Virus record (IMG/VR): IMGVR_UViG_3300044730_001246
Span: 1-24,177 of that record
Strand: one strand, 5' to 3'
DNA: 24,177 bases
Source of the DNA: a virus
In this document: in pieces, positions 8,036 through 15,641 of the stretch
How the letters are laid out: every line of letters starts with the position of its first letter
How positions within the stretch are numbered: position 1 is the first letter of the stretch
The notes under the pieces: model-generated
What the model was told of the DNA's origin: nothing
The model's input: only the letters and a program-made list of their open reading frames with translations
Database searches by the model: none
Translations under genes and position numbers: made by a program

Positions 8036-11000
8036 TTAGATGAACTCGACGCCAGCAGGTGTGATGATAAAGTCAACAGCGATGAATTCGACGGCTCGGG
8101 TCGGAACCACGATTATCCTGCCGTTGAGCCTGCTGGCCTCGACATCAGCCTGGGTGTTGTTGGTCTCATCGCAGATGATCCTGAACTGCTCCACACCAGC
8201 CTGCGACTTTATCAGGCTGAGCAGCGGAGTAGCACGTTCCACGAAAGCTCTCCTTGTCGTCGCATCGTTCGGCTCGAAGATGAGACCACGAGCGACCTGC
8301 GCGATCACTCTCTTCAGCTCGAGGAAGAGTCTTCTGACGTTGACCCGATCGAAAGCTGACTTTGCGATCTGCAGGGTCCTCTGCCCGAAGATAACGAATC
8401 CGTTACCAGGGAAAGTGGCGATCGGATTGATCAGGTTCTCGTAGAGGTAATCCCGGTCCGATGTGCTCAGACGGACGTCAACGTTGCCGACGAAATCAAG
8501 CGCCGCCCTGTTGAATCCTGCCGGAGCGTACCATGGGTATGAGACCCGATCACCGTATGCAAGCGCTCCGAGCGCAGCCACCGAGGCCGGAACCTTCACC
8601 CTACGACCCGAGAGCTGGTCATTCACGAAAACATCGGGGAAGTAGGCAGCGGTGTAATTGCTGTTCAGGGCACGTGCAGTGAGAGCGTCCGTCGTCTTCG
8701 TCACGTTGGGCCTGACCCCCGTCGAATCCTCGAATATCCTGACGTTAGAGTCGCTGTAGCTTGGGATATCGATCACGTACATGCCGAGAGCGTAGGAAGG
8801 CATCCTACGAGCGACGTAGTCGGTAACGAGCGGTTCACGAATGCCCGGCACGGCGAGCATGTTGATGTTCACCGTTAGCTTGTCCGTCATGAGCTTCGCG
8901 GCCGTGCGATATGAATTGACAGCATTGTTGCTCAGACCGTCGCCGTTTGGATCGTAACCGAGGCCGGATCTCGCGAGACCTGCGGCAGCTGATGTGGCGA
9001 GACCGCCCGTCTCGATGGACGTCGCTCGATCTCCCATCTTCGCGGCGGCGCCGTCGAGGATGTTTAGACCATCGAAACCACCGTAGAATATCGTTGAGAA
9101 CTTAGCGTACTCTGAGAATTTGTTGAATGTGTTCGCGGACCCAGAGAGGAGAGAGGCGAACGTGATCCTGTTTAACGAGGAATCGTTGATCCTGTAGTCC
9201 AGGCTGTTGGGCACGCCGCTCCTGATGTAGGCAGTCTCCTTCATGTGGGATTCAACGGTTCCCGTGACGTCCGAGAGTGATGTGTTCGAGAGCGCTACCC
9301 GAGCGAGTGTGAACTTGTTCGCATTGAAGGCATCTGCGTCGGATCCCGTGATGAGGGCGTCGAGCTTCTGGATTCCCTGAAAGCGAGCGTAGGCTAGAAC
9401 TGTATTGTCGAACTCTGTGCCGGCGTTGGAATTCATAACTGAATTCTCGATCTTCCCACTTGTGGTTCCTGATGGTACGAGACGTTCGAACTTAACGCCC
9501 CAGTGAAGTCTAGAGTCAGGTATCTCGAGGATTCCCGGCTGACCAGTGTACGATGAACCGTTGACCTGTCCGTTGGTAACCTTGAATCGCAGCGGTAGGG
9601 GCGGGACTATGGATCCCGTGAGTCCGGTCTCGACCGAGCTGCTGCATGCGAGGCGCGGAAGCACATTCGCTCCAGCCCCGTAGGTTCGACCACCCAACGC
9701 AAGTGCGGAATTCGTGTCCGTCAGAGTCTGTGTGGTCCTTGCGACCGGAACACCACGGAACCCGAAAGGAAGCGCCGTCTTCGGAACGACACCTGAATCG
9801 AGTGCTGTGGAGATCGATACCCTGACCCGCCTGCTCGCGTTCGGGAACTTACCGCTGATCTGCAGCCTGCGTTCGTCCTCGGTCAGAGCGTCAAAGTTCA
9901 TGGTGACCTTTCGATCTCCGATTTTCTTCGCGATGTAGTTCTGGCTTGCGGGGTTGAGATCGCAACCAGTGAATGTCTCAAGAGCTCTCGGTGAGGTGTC
10001 AGTGTCAAACAGGTCACGAACAACGACGTCGAAAGTTCCATACGGATTCTTCGGGTCGGTCGAGGCGCGAACATTCGAGATGCTGATCTTGAATCGATCG
10101 TTACCCGATGCACCATCGGTCAGGGTCTCAAAGTTGAAGAGATCGTATTCTAGATCACCGAAAGGCTGGGAGATGATGGCTGGTGTGCGAGCGGTCGTGT
10201 ACCTCGTGTCGAAACGACCGAAGTTCTGCCTGTATGTCGAGCTCGAACCTGAGGCTATGGCGATGCAGGAATCGCCGACGGTGTCGAGAGGGGCGACCTC
10301 ATCATCGACCGGGAAGTCCAGATAGAGAAGATGCTGTTCATCCTGGAACTTCTTCGGATCCGTGTTGAACACCTTACCGAGGTAATCCGTGTCATTCGGG
10401 TTAAAGGAAGCGGTCAGGATTCGAAGACCGGTGAATCCGTCGGTCGTTCCGAACGCTGATCCTTGCGAGGACGAGATGACGAACTTGAACTTCTTGTAGG
10501 TCGACGATGTTGTTGAGAGATTCGTAGAAGATACATCGTCGATTAAGGCTCCCGAGCCTGACCACTGTGAATTGGCTCCCGTCATGTCGAGAACCATTCC
10601 CCTTGCTCCGGTTGGGAACATCAGGACACCACGGACAATGTTCAATGTATCGCCCCCAGCGGGTGGGCTAAAGCTTGGGTTGTCGCTGAATATTGGGAAG
10701 CCACGCCACTCCGATGGGGTGACCGTGTCGGCAGGAAGCGAGTGACGTGCGACAAGGAACTGCACGACTCCTGTGTTCCTGTTGTCATTGCCCGGAAGGG
10801 CTACGGTCGATCCAGTCACCTTGAAACCAGCGTTACGAACAGTTCCCTGTGCAACAGTTGTCGAGACGTCGGCCGTGGTCGCGTTGGCGCCTGCGCCGAG
10901 GACACGGGTGAATGTGAGTGCTCCCTTGTGCTTCAACCATTCGTTCGCCGCGTAGGTAGCTGGTCGATCGGGATCGAGGCCACCGAAGCGAGCCTCGAAA

Positions 11001-11155
11001 TCCGAGAATGATGCGACAGTCGTGGGCACGAAGGCTGGTCCTGACGCTGCTGCGCCAATGAGTCCACCCGGGACGCCCGTGGGTGCCGCACCCGGGGCGG
11101 TAAGCTCAATCTCCTGTTCGAAGAATCCAGGAGAGCGAAAGGTCTGTTCGGACAT
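8036..11155 (-). CDS. 18: Tail sheath protein, first paralogue (gp18 type, 1039 aa)
   Basis: The N-terminus (MSEQTFRSPGFFEQEIELT, then GGLIGAAASGPAFVPTTV) and the WLKHKGALTFTRVLGAG segment are typical of T4-like sheaths. The C-terminal core has SYPWYAPAGFNRA, NPIATFPGNGFVIFGQRTLQ, FDRVNVRRLFLELKRVIAQVARG and ends FIAVDF. With 1039 residues it is far longer than T4 gp18; the middle (~130-700) is a series of Ser/Thr/Asn-rich beta domains. The ATG at 11155 has AGGAG seven bases upstream. It is followed after 39 bases by its paralogue. The sheath identity is secure. Which of the two forms the bulk of the contractile sheath cannot be told from sequence. Confidence 0.92.
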   Translation of the reverse strand: MSEQTFRSPGFFEQEIELTAPGAAPTGVPGGLIGAAASGPAFVPTTVASFSDFEARFGGLDPDRPATYAANEWLKHKGALTFTRVLGAGANATTADVSTTVAQGTVRNAGFKVTGSTVALPGNDNRNTGVVQFLVARHSLPADTVTPSEWRGFPIFSDNPSFSPPAGGDTLNIVRGVLMFPTGARGMVLDMTGANSQWSGSGALIDDVSSTNLSTTSSTYKKFKFVISSSQGSAFGTTDGFTGLRILTASFNPNDTDYLGKVFNTDPKKFQDEQHLLYLDFPVDDEVAPLDTVGDSCIAIASGSSSTYRQNFGRFDTRYTTARTPAIISQPFGDLEYDLFNFETLTDGASGNDRFKISISNVRASTDPKNPYGTFDVVVRDLFDTDTSPRALETFTGCDLNPASQNYIAKKIGDRKVTMNFDALTEDERRLQISGKFPNASRRVRVSISTALDSGVVPKTALPFGFRGVPVARTTQTLTDTNSALALGGRTYGAGANVLPRLACSSSVETGLTGSIVPPLPLRFKVTNGQVNGSSYTGQPGILEIPDSRLHWGVKFERLVPSGTTSGKIENSVMNSNAGTEFDNTVLAYARFQGIQKLDALITGSDADAFNANKFTLARVALSNTSLSDVTGTVESHMKETAYIRSGVPNSLDYRINDSSLNRITFASLLSGSANTFNKFSEYAKFSTIFYGGFDGLNILDGAAAKMGDRATSIETGGLATSAAAGLARSGLGYDPNGDGLSNNAVNSYRTAAKLMTDKLTVNINMLAVPGIREPLVTDYVARRMPSYALGMYVIDIPSYSDSNVRIFEDSTGVRPNVTKTTDALTARALNSNYTAAYFPDVFVNDQLSGRRVKVPASVAALGALAYGDRVSYPWYAPAGFNRAALDFVGNVDVRLSTSDRDYLYENLINPIATFPGNGFVIFGQRTLQIAKSAFDRVNVRRLFLELKRVIAQVARGLIFEPNDATTRRAFVERATPLLSLIKSQAGVEQFRIICDETNNTQADVEASRLNGRIIVVPTRAVEFIAVDFIITPAGVEFI
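8517..8535. repeat. 19-base identity shared by the two sheath genes (copy 2)
   Basis: Partner of the copy at 5457-5475, in direct orientation and 3060 bases away. It could support recombination between the paralogues, although 19 bases is short. Confidence 0.6.
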
Positions 11156-11188
11156 CAGTTGCTCCTAATCTTATGGGCTAATCAGAAG

Positions 11189-11196
11189 CTAAGTAT
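11189..11196 (-). promoter_or_regulatory. Promoter-like motif ATACTTAG before the first sheath gene
   Basis: Coding-strand ATACTTAG (preceded by G) lies 34 bases before the first sheath start, inside the 65-base gap after the gp15-like gene. Confidence 0.5.
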
Positions 11197-11220
11197 CACG
11201 CAGAAAATGAAACGAGGACA

Positions 11221-12486
11221 TCATTTTAGGTCCTTGTCAGATTTGAAAGAATTACGAACGGCGGTCAGAACCTCCTCTCCGTGGGCGCTGGAGATGCGAC
11301 GCACTTTGACTGTAACATCCATCTCCTTACCGGTCAGAGGGTCCTCCGTGAGCTTCCTGATGGTGCTGGTGACCTTCGTGGACGTTGACTCCACACCTCC
11401 AACTGCGGTGGTGAGATTGACCTGCATCGATGTGCCAGCTCTCTGATTTCCCGCTGCCGCACGCTCGGCCTGACTTACCGGATTCGTCCCGATCGCCTGG
11501 AGGCTCGTGGGATCATCCACCGTCGTGACAGGATCTAGAATCCTCGAGTTGATCCTCATATCCTGAATGTTCGCCATCGGGTCGGACTCAGGGACGCCAT
11601 CTATGATGCCGAACGAGAATTGGGTTGCCGATAACGTGCGTCTCAACCCGTTAGGTATGCCCGGTGAGCTCGGAAGTATTATGAAAGCAGGCACTGTCAC
11701 CGTCATCGTGTTCTTGATCGCGCGCTCCTCATCCGTCATGCTGTCGAAAGTTGTATCGCTTCCAACATCAGGCTCGAAAGCCGCGTAGAACCAGTAACCT
11801 GAGGGTGTCTCTATACGATATGTTCTTGCCCTCACGTTGTGATACCCGCTCATGATGGTCGTCAGCAGATCGTTGCTGTGCTGCATGTACTGGGTCCACA
11901 GCGTTATCTCGTACTTCGCAGTGAAGAATTTTGGAACCGGAATGGATATCGTCTCGTATATGCCACCCGCCAGATTCGGCTCGAGTAGCCTACCGCCGGC
12001 TGTTCGACCGGGTCTGTCTAGATGCTCACGACGTGATTCGGTTATCGTTGACCCGACGTTATTGAATCCCAGCGCATTGGCCACACGTTGGTAAGCAGGG
12101 TCCTCGCTGGACAGTCTTCGTTGTATGTCTATCGTGCCGATGTCACCCATCTCGATCGATTTTGCAGCCTGCTGCTCGAGACCGCTTCGTGAGATTGTGA
12201 TCAGCGGAAGTATCAAGGCACCGTTCTTATCACGCAGCGGTTCCTTTCGACGGGTGATGGCGAACCTTTCACCTGTGGCGAAGATCACCGGAACACGCTT
12301 CAACGATCCATCTTTCTGCTGATAGACGAGCGGAAGATCTTTCTCGAAAAGATTAAAAATCGCTCGATCGACATCCTCTATGCCGCAGCTCGGTATTGTC
12401 AGGTCATCTGGTACCGAACCACTCCCGTACCCCAGATCGATCGTTTCACGACCGTACCGCCTACCTGGTGCAAATCTGGTGCTCAT
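11221..12486 (-). CDS. 15: Tail terminator / sheath stabiliser, gp15-like (421 aa)
   Basis: The N-terminal half resembles gp15-like tail terminators of T4-related phages. It has a region predicting GIEDVDRAIFNLF followed by VYQQKDGSLKRVPVIFATGERFA, and later the phrase AKYEITLWTQYMQHSNDLL, where a strand leads into a helix characteristic of this family. gp15 forms a ring on top of the finished tail and joins it to the neck. T4 gp15 is 272 residues; here an additional ~150-residue C-terminal part (~270-421) is polar and rich in S, T and N and looks flexible. The gene start overlaps the gp14-like stop in an ATGA arrangement, so the two are translationally coupled. Position between gp14 and gp18 matches the T4 order. 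Confidence 0.7.
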   Translation of the reverse strand: MSTRFAPGRRYGRETIDLGYGSGSVPDDLTIPSCGIEDVDRAIFNLFEKDLPLVYQQKDGSLKRVPVIFATGERFAITRRKEPLRDKNGALILPLITISRSGLEQQAAKSIEMGDIGTIDIQRRLSSEDPAYQRVANALGFNNVGSTITESRREHLDRPGRTAGGRLLEPNLAGGIYETISIPVPKFFTAKYEITLWTQYMQHSNDLLTTIMSGYHNVRARTYRIETPSGYWFYAAFEPDVGSDTTFDSMTDEERAIKNTMTVTVPAFIILPSSPGIPNGLRRTLSATQFSFGIIDGVPESDPMANIQDMRINSRILDPVTTVDDPTSLQAIGTNPVSQAERAAAGNQRAGTSMQVNLTTAVGGVESTSTKVTSTIRKLTEDPLTGKEMDVTVKVRRISSAHGEEVLTAVRNSFKSDKDLK

Positions 12487-13136
12487 TCGTCACCGTAGAA
12501 GGATGAGCTCACGTTGTCAGGAGTAACCTTCTTTGGACCTGTCAACGGTGCTTCCAATTTACCATCAGCCTGCAGCTCCCTGCGATCAGCCGTCGTGCCG
12601 AGCTCGTTCTCGGATGCGCCTCTCTGCTGAACGAAAGTATCCTGCGTAACTTTCTCGGTCTCGAGTGTCTGCGCTGCGGGGCCGGGAGCCGTCCTGCTGA
12701 TGAGACCCTCACGCGCCTGCTTACCGACCAGCTTATAGCCTGTCAGATGCTCGACCTGCCCAAAAATCTTGCTGATCGTAACGACCTGCGTGATCTCAAA
12801 GAAAACTGAGCCGTAGGACATGAAATCGCCGATCTTCATCCTAAGACCTTTGTCTATTAGATCCTGAGCGTGCAGCCGAGCCTCGATGGAGTGATACTTC
12901 TCGCTTCCGAACTTGTTCGTACGAATCTCCCCAGGCGTCCATTCGACCAGCGCATCGAGCTCAAGTGGAGGATCGAAGATTTTTTCGATCGACTCCTCGT
13001 ACACGTCGTGGACATTCGTTACGTCGGTTCTGACTGGGTAGTAAAATATCTTTTGGCCGATCACGTCCTTTATGACCTCTTTGGTGAGGTCACTGATAAG
13101 ATCGAGCTCACGTGGAGTGATGAATAGACGTGCCAT
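12483..13136 (-). CDS. 14: Neck protein, gp14-like (217 aa)
   Basis: The product begins MARLFITPRELDLISDLTKEVIKDV and contains KIFYYPVRTDVTNVHDVYEE and FGSEKYHSIEARLHAQDL, phrases I associate with gp14 neck proteins of T4-like phages. It is somewhat shorter than T4 gp14 (256). In T4, gp13 and gp14 form the neck that closes the filled head and accepts the tail. The last ~60 residues are polar and probably disordered. AGGA lies six bases before the ATG at 13136, inside the end of the gp13-like gene region, and the stop overlaps the next start by four bases. The run 13-14-15 is conserved with T4. Confidence 0.7.
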   Translation of the reverse strand: MARLFITPRELDLISDLTKEVIKDVIGQKIFYYPVRTDVTNVHDVYEESIEKIFDPPLELDALVEWTPGEIRTNKFGSEKYHSIEARLHAQDLIDKGLRMKIGDFMSYGSVFFEITQVVTISKIFGQVEHLTGYKLVGKQAREGLISRTAPGPAAQTLETEKVTQDTFVQQRGASENELGTTADRRELQADGKLEAPLTGPKKVTPDNVSSSFYGDE

Positions 13137-13139
13137 GGT

Positions 13140-14312
13140 TTATCCTATCGTGATCACACGACCCATCGGGACCGGGATCGCCTTGAGAATCTTCTGCTGG
13201 TTATCAATCTCACCCGCCTTGGTTTCGATGAGCTTGTTGTATGTCATGGAATCCAGCATCTCCTTCAGCTCGGTCCGGAGTTTATCCTTCTCCTCCTTGG
13301 CAGCGCTTTTCAGGTCACCTCCGTCGAGCTGCAGATCACCTCCAGGTATGGGCACAGATCCGAACTTCGAACGTATCATGCCGAGCAGCTCCTTACACAG
13401 CGCCAGGGTGTACTGCCTTACCCACTGGCGGGCCATCGAGTTAACTCTTGAGTACACAAAGTTACCGTAAGGTACGTTGGAGAGATTCGAAACGCCGTTG
13501 ACAGACTTGTCGTCGAAAGCAGGAGACAACGGATTACTCTCGAATCCCACGCGAACCCACAGATTTAGAGGATTTTCAGCTGTGGGCATCGGAAATATCC
13601 TGAGCTTCGTCCCGGTCACGCGATAGCTGTAGTTGGAACGACGAACCCTGTTTGAGATGTTCATCTGTCCACCGCGAAGTATGTCCTCGAAAACCGGAAG
13701 AACGTAAAAGACGGTCTCAGGTGTGAACGATTCGAAGCTGAATTCATTGTTGAGGTAGTTGATCGCGGATGTTGTGTCGAAGAATCGATACGCAGCGGAG
13801 GGGTTGTAGTGCATAATCTCGAAGATACGCATCTTACGACGCTCAGGATTCAACGAGGAGCTTACCACCGGAGTGTTGGTACTAGGATCCAGAAGATCAG
13901 TGTACAGATCATAGTCTTGGACATTCTGTCTCAGCTGGATCGAACCAGAGACGGTGTTGTATGTTCCTCCGAGCCCTGCTTCCACTGAGTACGGCTCCGC
14001 GAGCCTTACGATGTAATTCAACGTATCACGCGGAAACTTCTGCGTTGCCTCGTTGAGGCTGCCCGTCTGCATCCCTAGCAGCGAGAGAAGCTGACTTTTC
14101 GCCTGATACTGGTTCACTATTGAACCGTATTCGAGGAATGCCTCCTCGAAACATGCCCATATCTGCTTTTTCGTGAGCTCGACAGAGAGAATGTCATCTC
14201 CGAGACGTCTCTTGACGAACGTCACCATCGCATCAGCCTCGGATTGAAATGTTGTATCCGAGTCGAAGAATGAGAACGGTGTAGGGTTCAGGGTGCTGAT
14301 GAATGTGGACAT
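13140..14312 (-). CDS. 13: Neck protein, gp13-like (390 aa)
   Basis: Residues ~25-60 hold VTFVKRRLGDDILSVELTKKQIWACFEEAFLEYGSIV, a helix pair seen in head-completion/neck proteins. Further on are IRIFP-like strands (TKLRIFPMPTAENPLNLWVRV) and an NSMARQWVRQYTLALCKELLGMIRSKF helix followed by SVPIPGGDLQLDGGDL, features I recognise from gp13-like neck proteins of large marine T4-like phages. It is longer than T4 gp13 (309). The ATG at 14312 has GAGG about seven bases upstream. It starts the neck/tail-completion cluster after the LysM gene. The family call rests on memory of related proteins plus synteny with the gp14- and gp15-like genes. Confidence 0.7.
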   Translation of the reverse strand: MSTFISTLNPTPFSFFDSDTTFQSEADAMVTFVKRRLGDDILSVELTKKQIWACFEEAFLEYGSIVNQYQAKSQLLSLLGMQTGSLNEATQKFPRDTLNYIVRLAEPYSVEAGLGGTYNTVSGSIQLRQNVQDYDLYTDLLDPSTNTPVVSSSLNPERRKMRIFEIMHYNPSAAYRFFDTTSAINYLNNEFSFESFTPETVFYVLPVFEDILRGGQMNISNRVRRSNYSYRVTGTKLRIFPMPTAENPLNLWVRVGFESNPLSPAFDDKSVNGVSNLSNVPYGNFVYSRVNSMARQWVRQYTLALCKELLGMIRSKFGSVPIPGGDLQLDGGDLKSAAKEEKDKLRTELKEMLDSMTYNKLIETKAGEIDNQQKILKAIPVPMGRVITIG

Positions 14313-14327
14313 GGAGCCGCCTCTACC

Positions 14328-14335
14328 CTAAATAG
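14328..14335 (-). promoter_or_regulatory. Promoter-like motif CTATTTAG before the gp13-like gene
   Basis: Coding-strand CTATTTAG lies 16 bases before the start. It differs from the ATANTTA consensus in its first base and is the weakest of the series. Confidence 0.35.
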
Positions 14336-14340
14336 GAGCG

Positions 14341-14389
14341 GAGCGGCGAATGCCGCTCGTTCACATGATCTGATTGTAAAAAATCAGAT
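14341..14389 (-). terminator. Two adjacent hairpins after the LysM gene (possible terminator)
   Basis: First hairpin: ATCTGATT pairs with AATCAGAT (14389-14368) and includes the LysM gene's TGA stop. Second hairpin: GAGCGGC pairs with GCCGCTC over a four-base loop (14358-14341). Neither is followed by a clean T tract (next bases CGCTCCTATTT), so termination may be partial, or the structures may act in RNA stability instead. Confidence 0.4.
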
Positions 14390-15571
14390 TACGGAGGCAA
14401 GCACCGCTGCGCGTGTCGACTCATCAAGTGATATGAGGTACCTGTTGATCGTCGCAGCGTGAAGCATGTCGTTAGCCAGTTTCTGCACGACGTTGTTGCT
14501 TCTGTGTCCCCTGCGATTACGACTTTCCCTCATCGCCTGACCTGCCTGCACGGTCGCAGCGCCGGCTGCCTGCATACCGGCTCCAGCTGCGGAGACCGCC
14601 GCGCCAGCGCCTGCCAACGCAGTTCCAGCAGCAACGATCGCGGTTGAGATCGCTGCCTGGATCGCAGCAGCTCCTGCTCGGATCAACCCAGCGAAGCCGT
14701 TTATCAACCCTGTGACGACGGCAGCCGTTATACCGAGCGCCGCGAGTCCAGCGGATGCCAGCAGGCCGCCGAGAGCCTGAGCTCCCGTCTGGAGGAACGA
14801 TAGCACCGCGCCTATTCCGCCCTTAACGCCCGAGAGCATCGCGTCGAATCCTAGACCAAACGCACGACCGACCTCAGCCCCGAATGTCTTAAAATCGCAG
14901 GTCCTGGAAAACTTCGTTATCGCGTTCACGCATCCGCTTATGATTCCCGAGAATCCATCACAGAGTCCGATCACCACATTCTTCAAGAATTCGGAACCTC
15001 CGAAGCTGGCAAACTGTGCAGCCACCCCCGCAAGAGCACCCAACGCCGATTGGCCTCCCGTGCGGAGCTTGTCAGCGATTGCCTTGAGACCAGCAGCAGA
15101 CGCGTTGTAGAATTTACCAGAGATGATCAGGGCGATCGTGGCTGTCATCGCCATCCCAGCGATCCCAGCTTTTCCGAGAGCGGCCGGGAGGCTGTCCTTG
15201 TAGCTTGGGAGGTCGCACTGCTTTCCCTTTGCGGCAGGAGCTCCAGCTGCGGGAGCCGCTGCACCCTTACGAGGCTTCCCGCCGAGGGTAGGCGGAAGCT
15301 GGAGGACATCGCCCTGGGCGAGAATCTTGTCTGCGTTGGCGATACCGCTCAGCTTCGCAACCTGATTGTAGAGTGGATAGTTGGCCTTTCCGAGTGGGAT
15401 ACCGTAGTAGGTCTGCAGGACCGCAGAGATCGTATCACCCTGCTTTACCTTGTATGCGAGGTTACCGCCTGCGGCGGGTGCCGCGGCTGCCTCACGAATT
15501 CTACGTGATACTCCGGTTCTCATCATCTCATCGCGGACTATGCCTCGAAGATCGCTTTCACTGATCTGCAT
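14384..15571 (-). CDS. LysM-domain protein with long Ala/Gly-rich hydrophobic C-terminus (395 aa)
   Basis: Residues ~39-93 form a LysM-like domain: YKVKQGDTISAVLQTYYG, a middle asparagine/leucine helix, and a closing ILAQGDVLQLPP. LysM domains bind peptidoglycan or related glycans. The N-terminus (MQISESDLRGIVRDEMMR) is an amphipathic helix. After a short Ala/Pro linker come hydrophobic segments (~134-150, ~196-215) and an almost uninterrupted Ala/Gly-rich stretch (~250-345) that could insert in membranes or pack as helices, then a basic patch (SRNRRGHRS). Four cysteines (~119, 204, 214, 225) sit in the middle part. The start has AGGAG nine bases upstream. It lies between the enzyme cassette and the neck genes. 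I do not know a family with this architecture; a virion protein meeting the cell wall or membrane at infection is an inference. Confidence 0.7.
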   Translation of the reverse strand: MQISESDLRGIVRDEMMRTGVSRRIREAAAAPAAGGNLAYKVKQGDTISAVLQTYYGIPLGKANYPLYNQVAKLSGIANADKILAQGDVLQLPPTLGGKPRKGAAAPAAGAPAAKGKQCDLPSYKDSLPAALGKAGIAGMAMTATIALIISGKFYNASAAGLKAIADKLRTGGQSALGALAGVAAQFASFGGSEFLKNVVIGLCDGFSGIISGCVNAITKFSRTCDFKTFGAEVGRAFGLGFDAMLSGVKGGIGAVLSFLQTGAQALGGLLASAGLAALGITAAVVTGLINGFAGLIRAGAAAIQAAISTAIVAAGTALAGAGAAVSAAGAGMQAAGAATVQAGQAMRESRNRRGHRSNNVVQKLANDMLHAATINRYLISLDESTRAAVLASVI

Positions 15572-15598
15572 GAACTTATTCTCCTAGGGACTTCTGGT

Positions 15599-15607
15599 GT
15601 AAATATT
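15599..15607 (-). promoter_or_regulatory. Promoter-like motif AATATTTAC before the LysM gene
   Basis: Coding-strand AATATTTAC lies 28 bases before the LysM start, in a 70-base AT-rich gap that has no good terminator hairpin. Confidence 0.45.
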
Positions 15608-15641
15608 GATCAAATTCAAAACGTATGATGACATTATCATT

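Noticed and set aside
15608-15640. Possible terminator between the ligase-like gene and the LysM gene
   Set aside because: The only inverted repeat (ATGAT with ATCAT) is five pairs and AT-rich, with no useful T tract.
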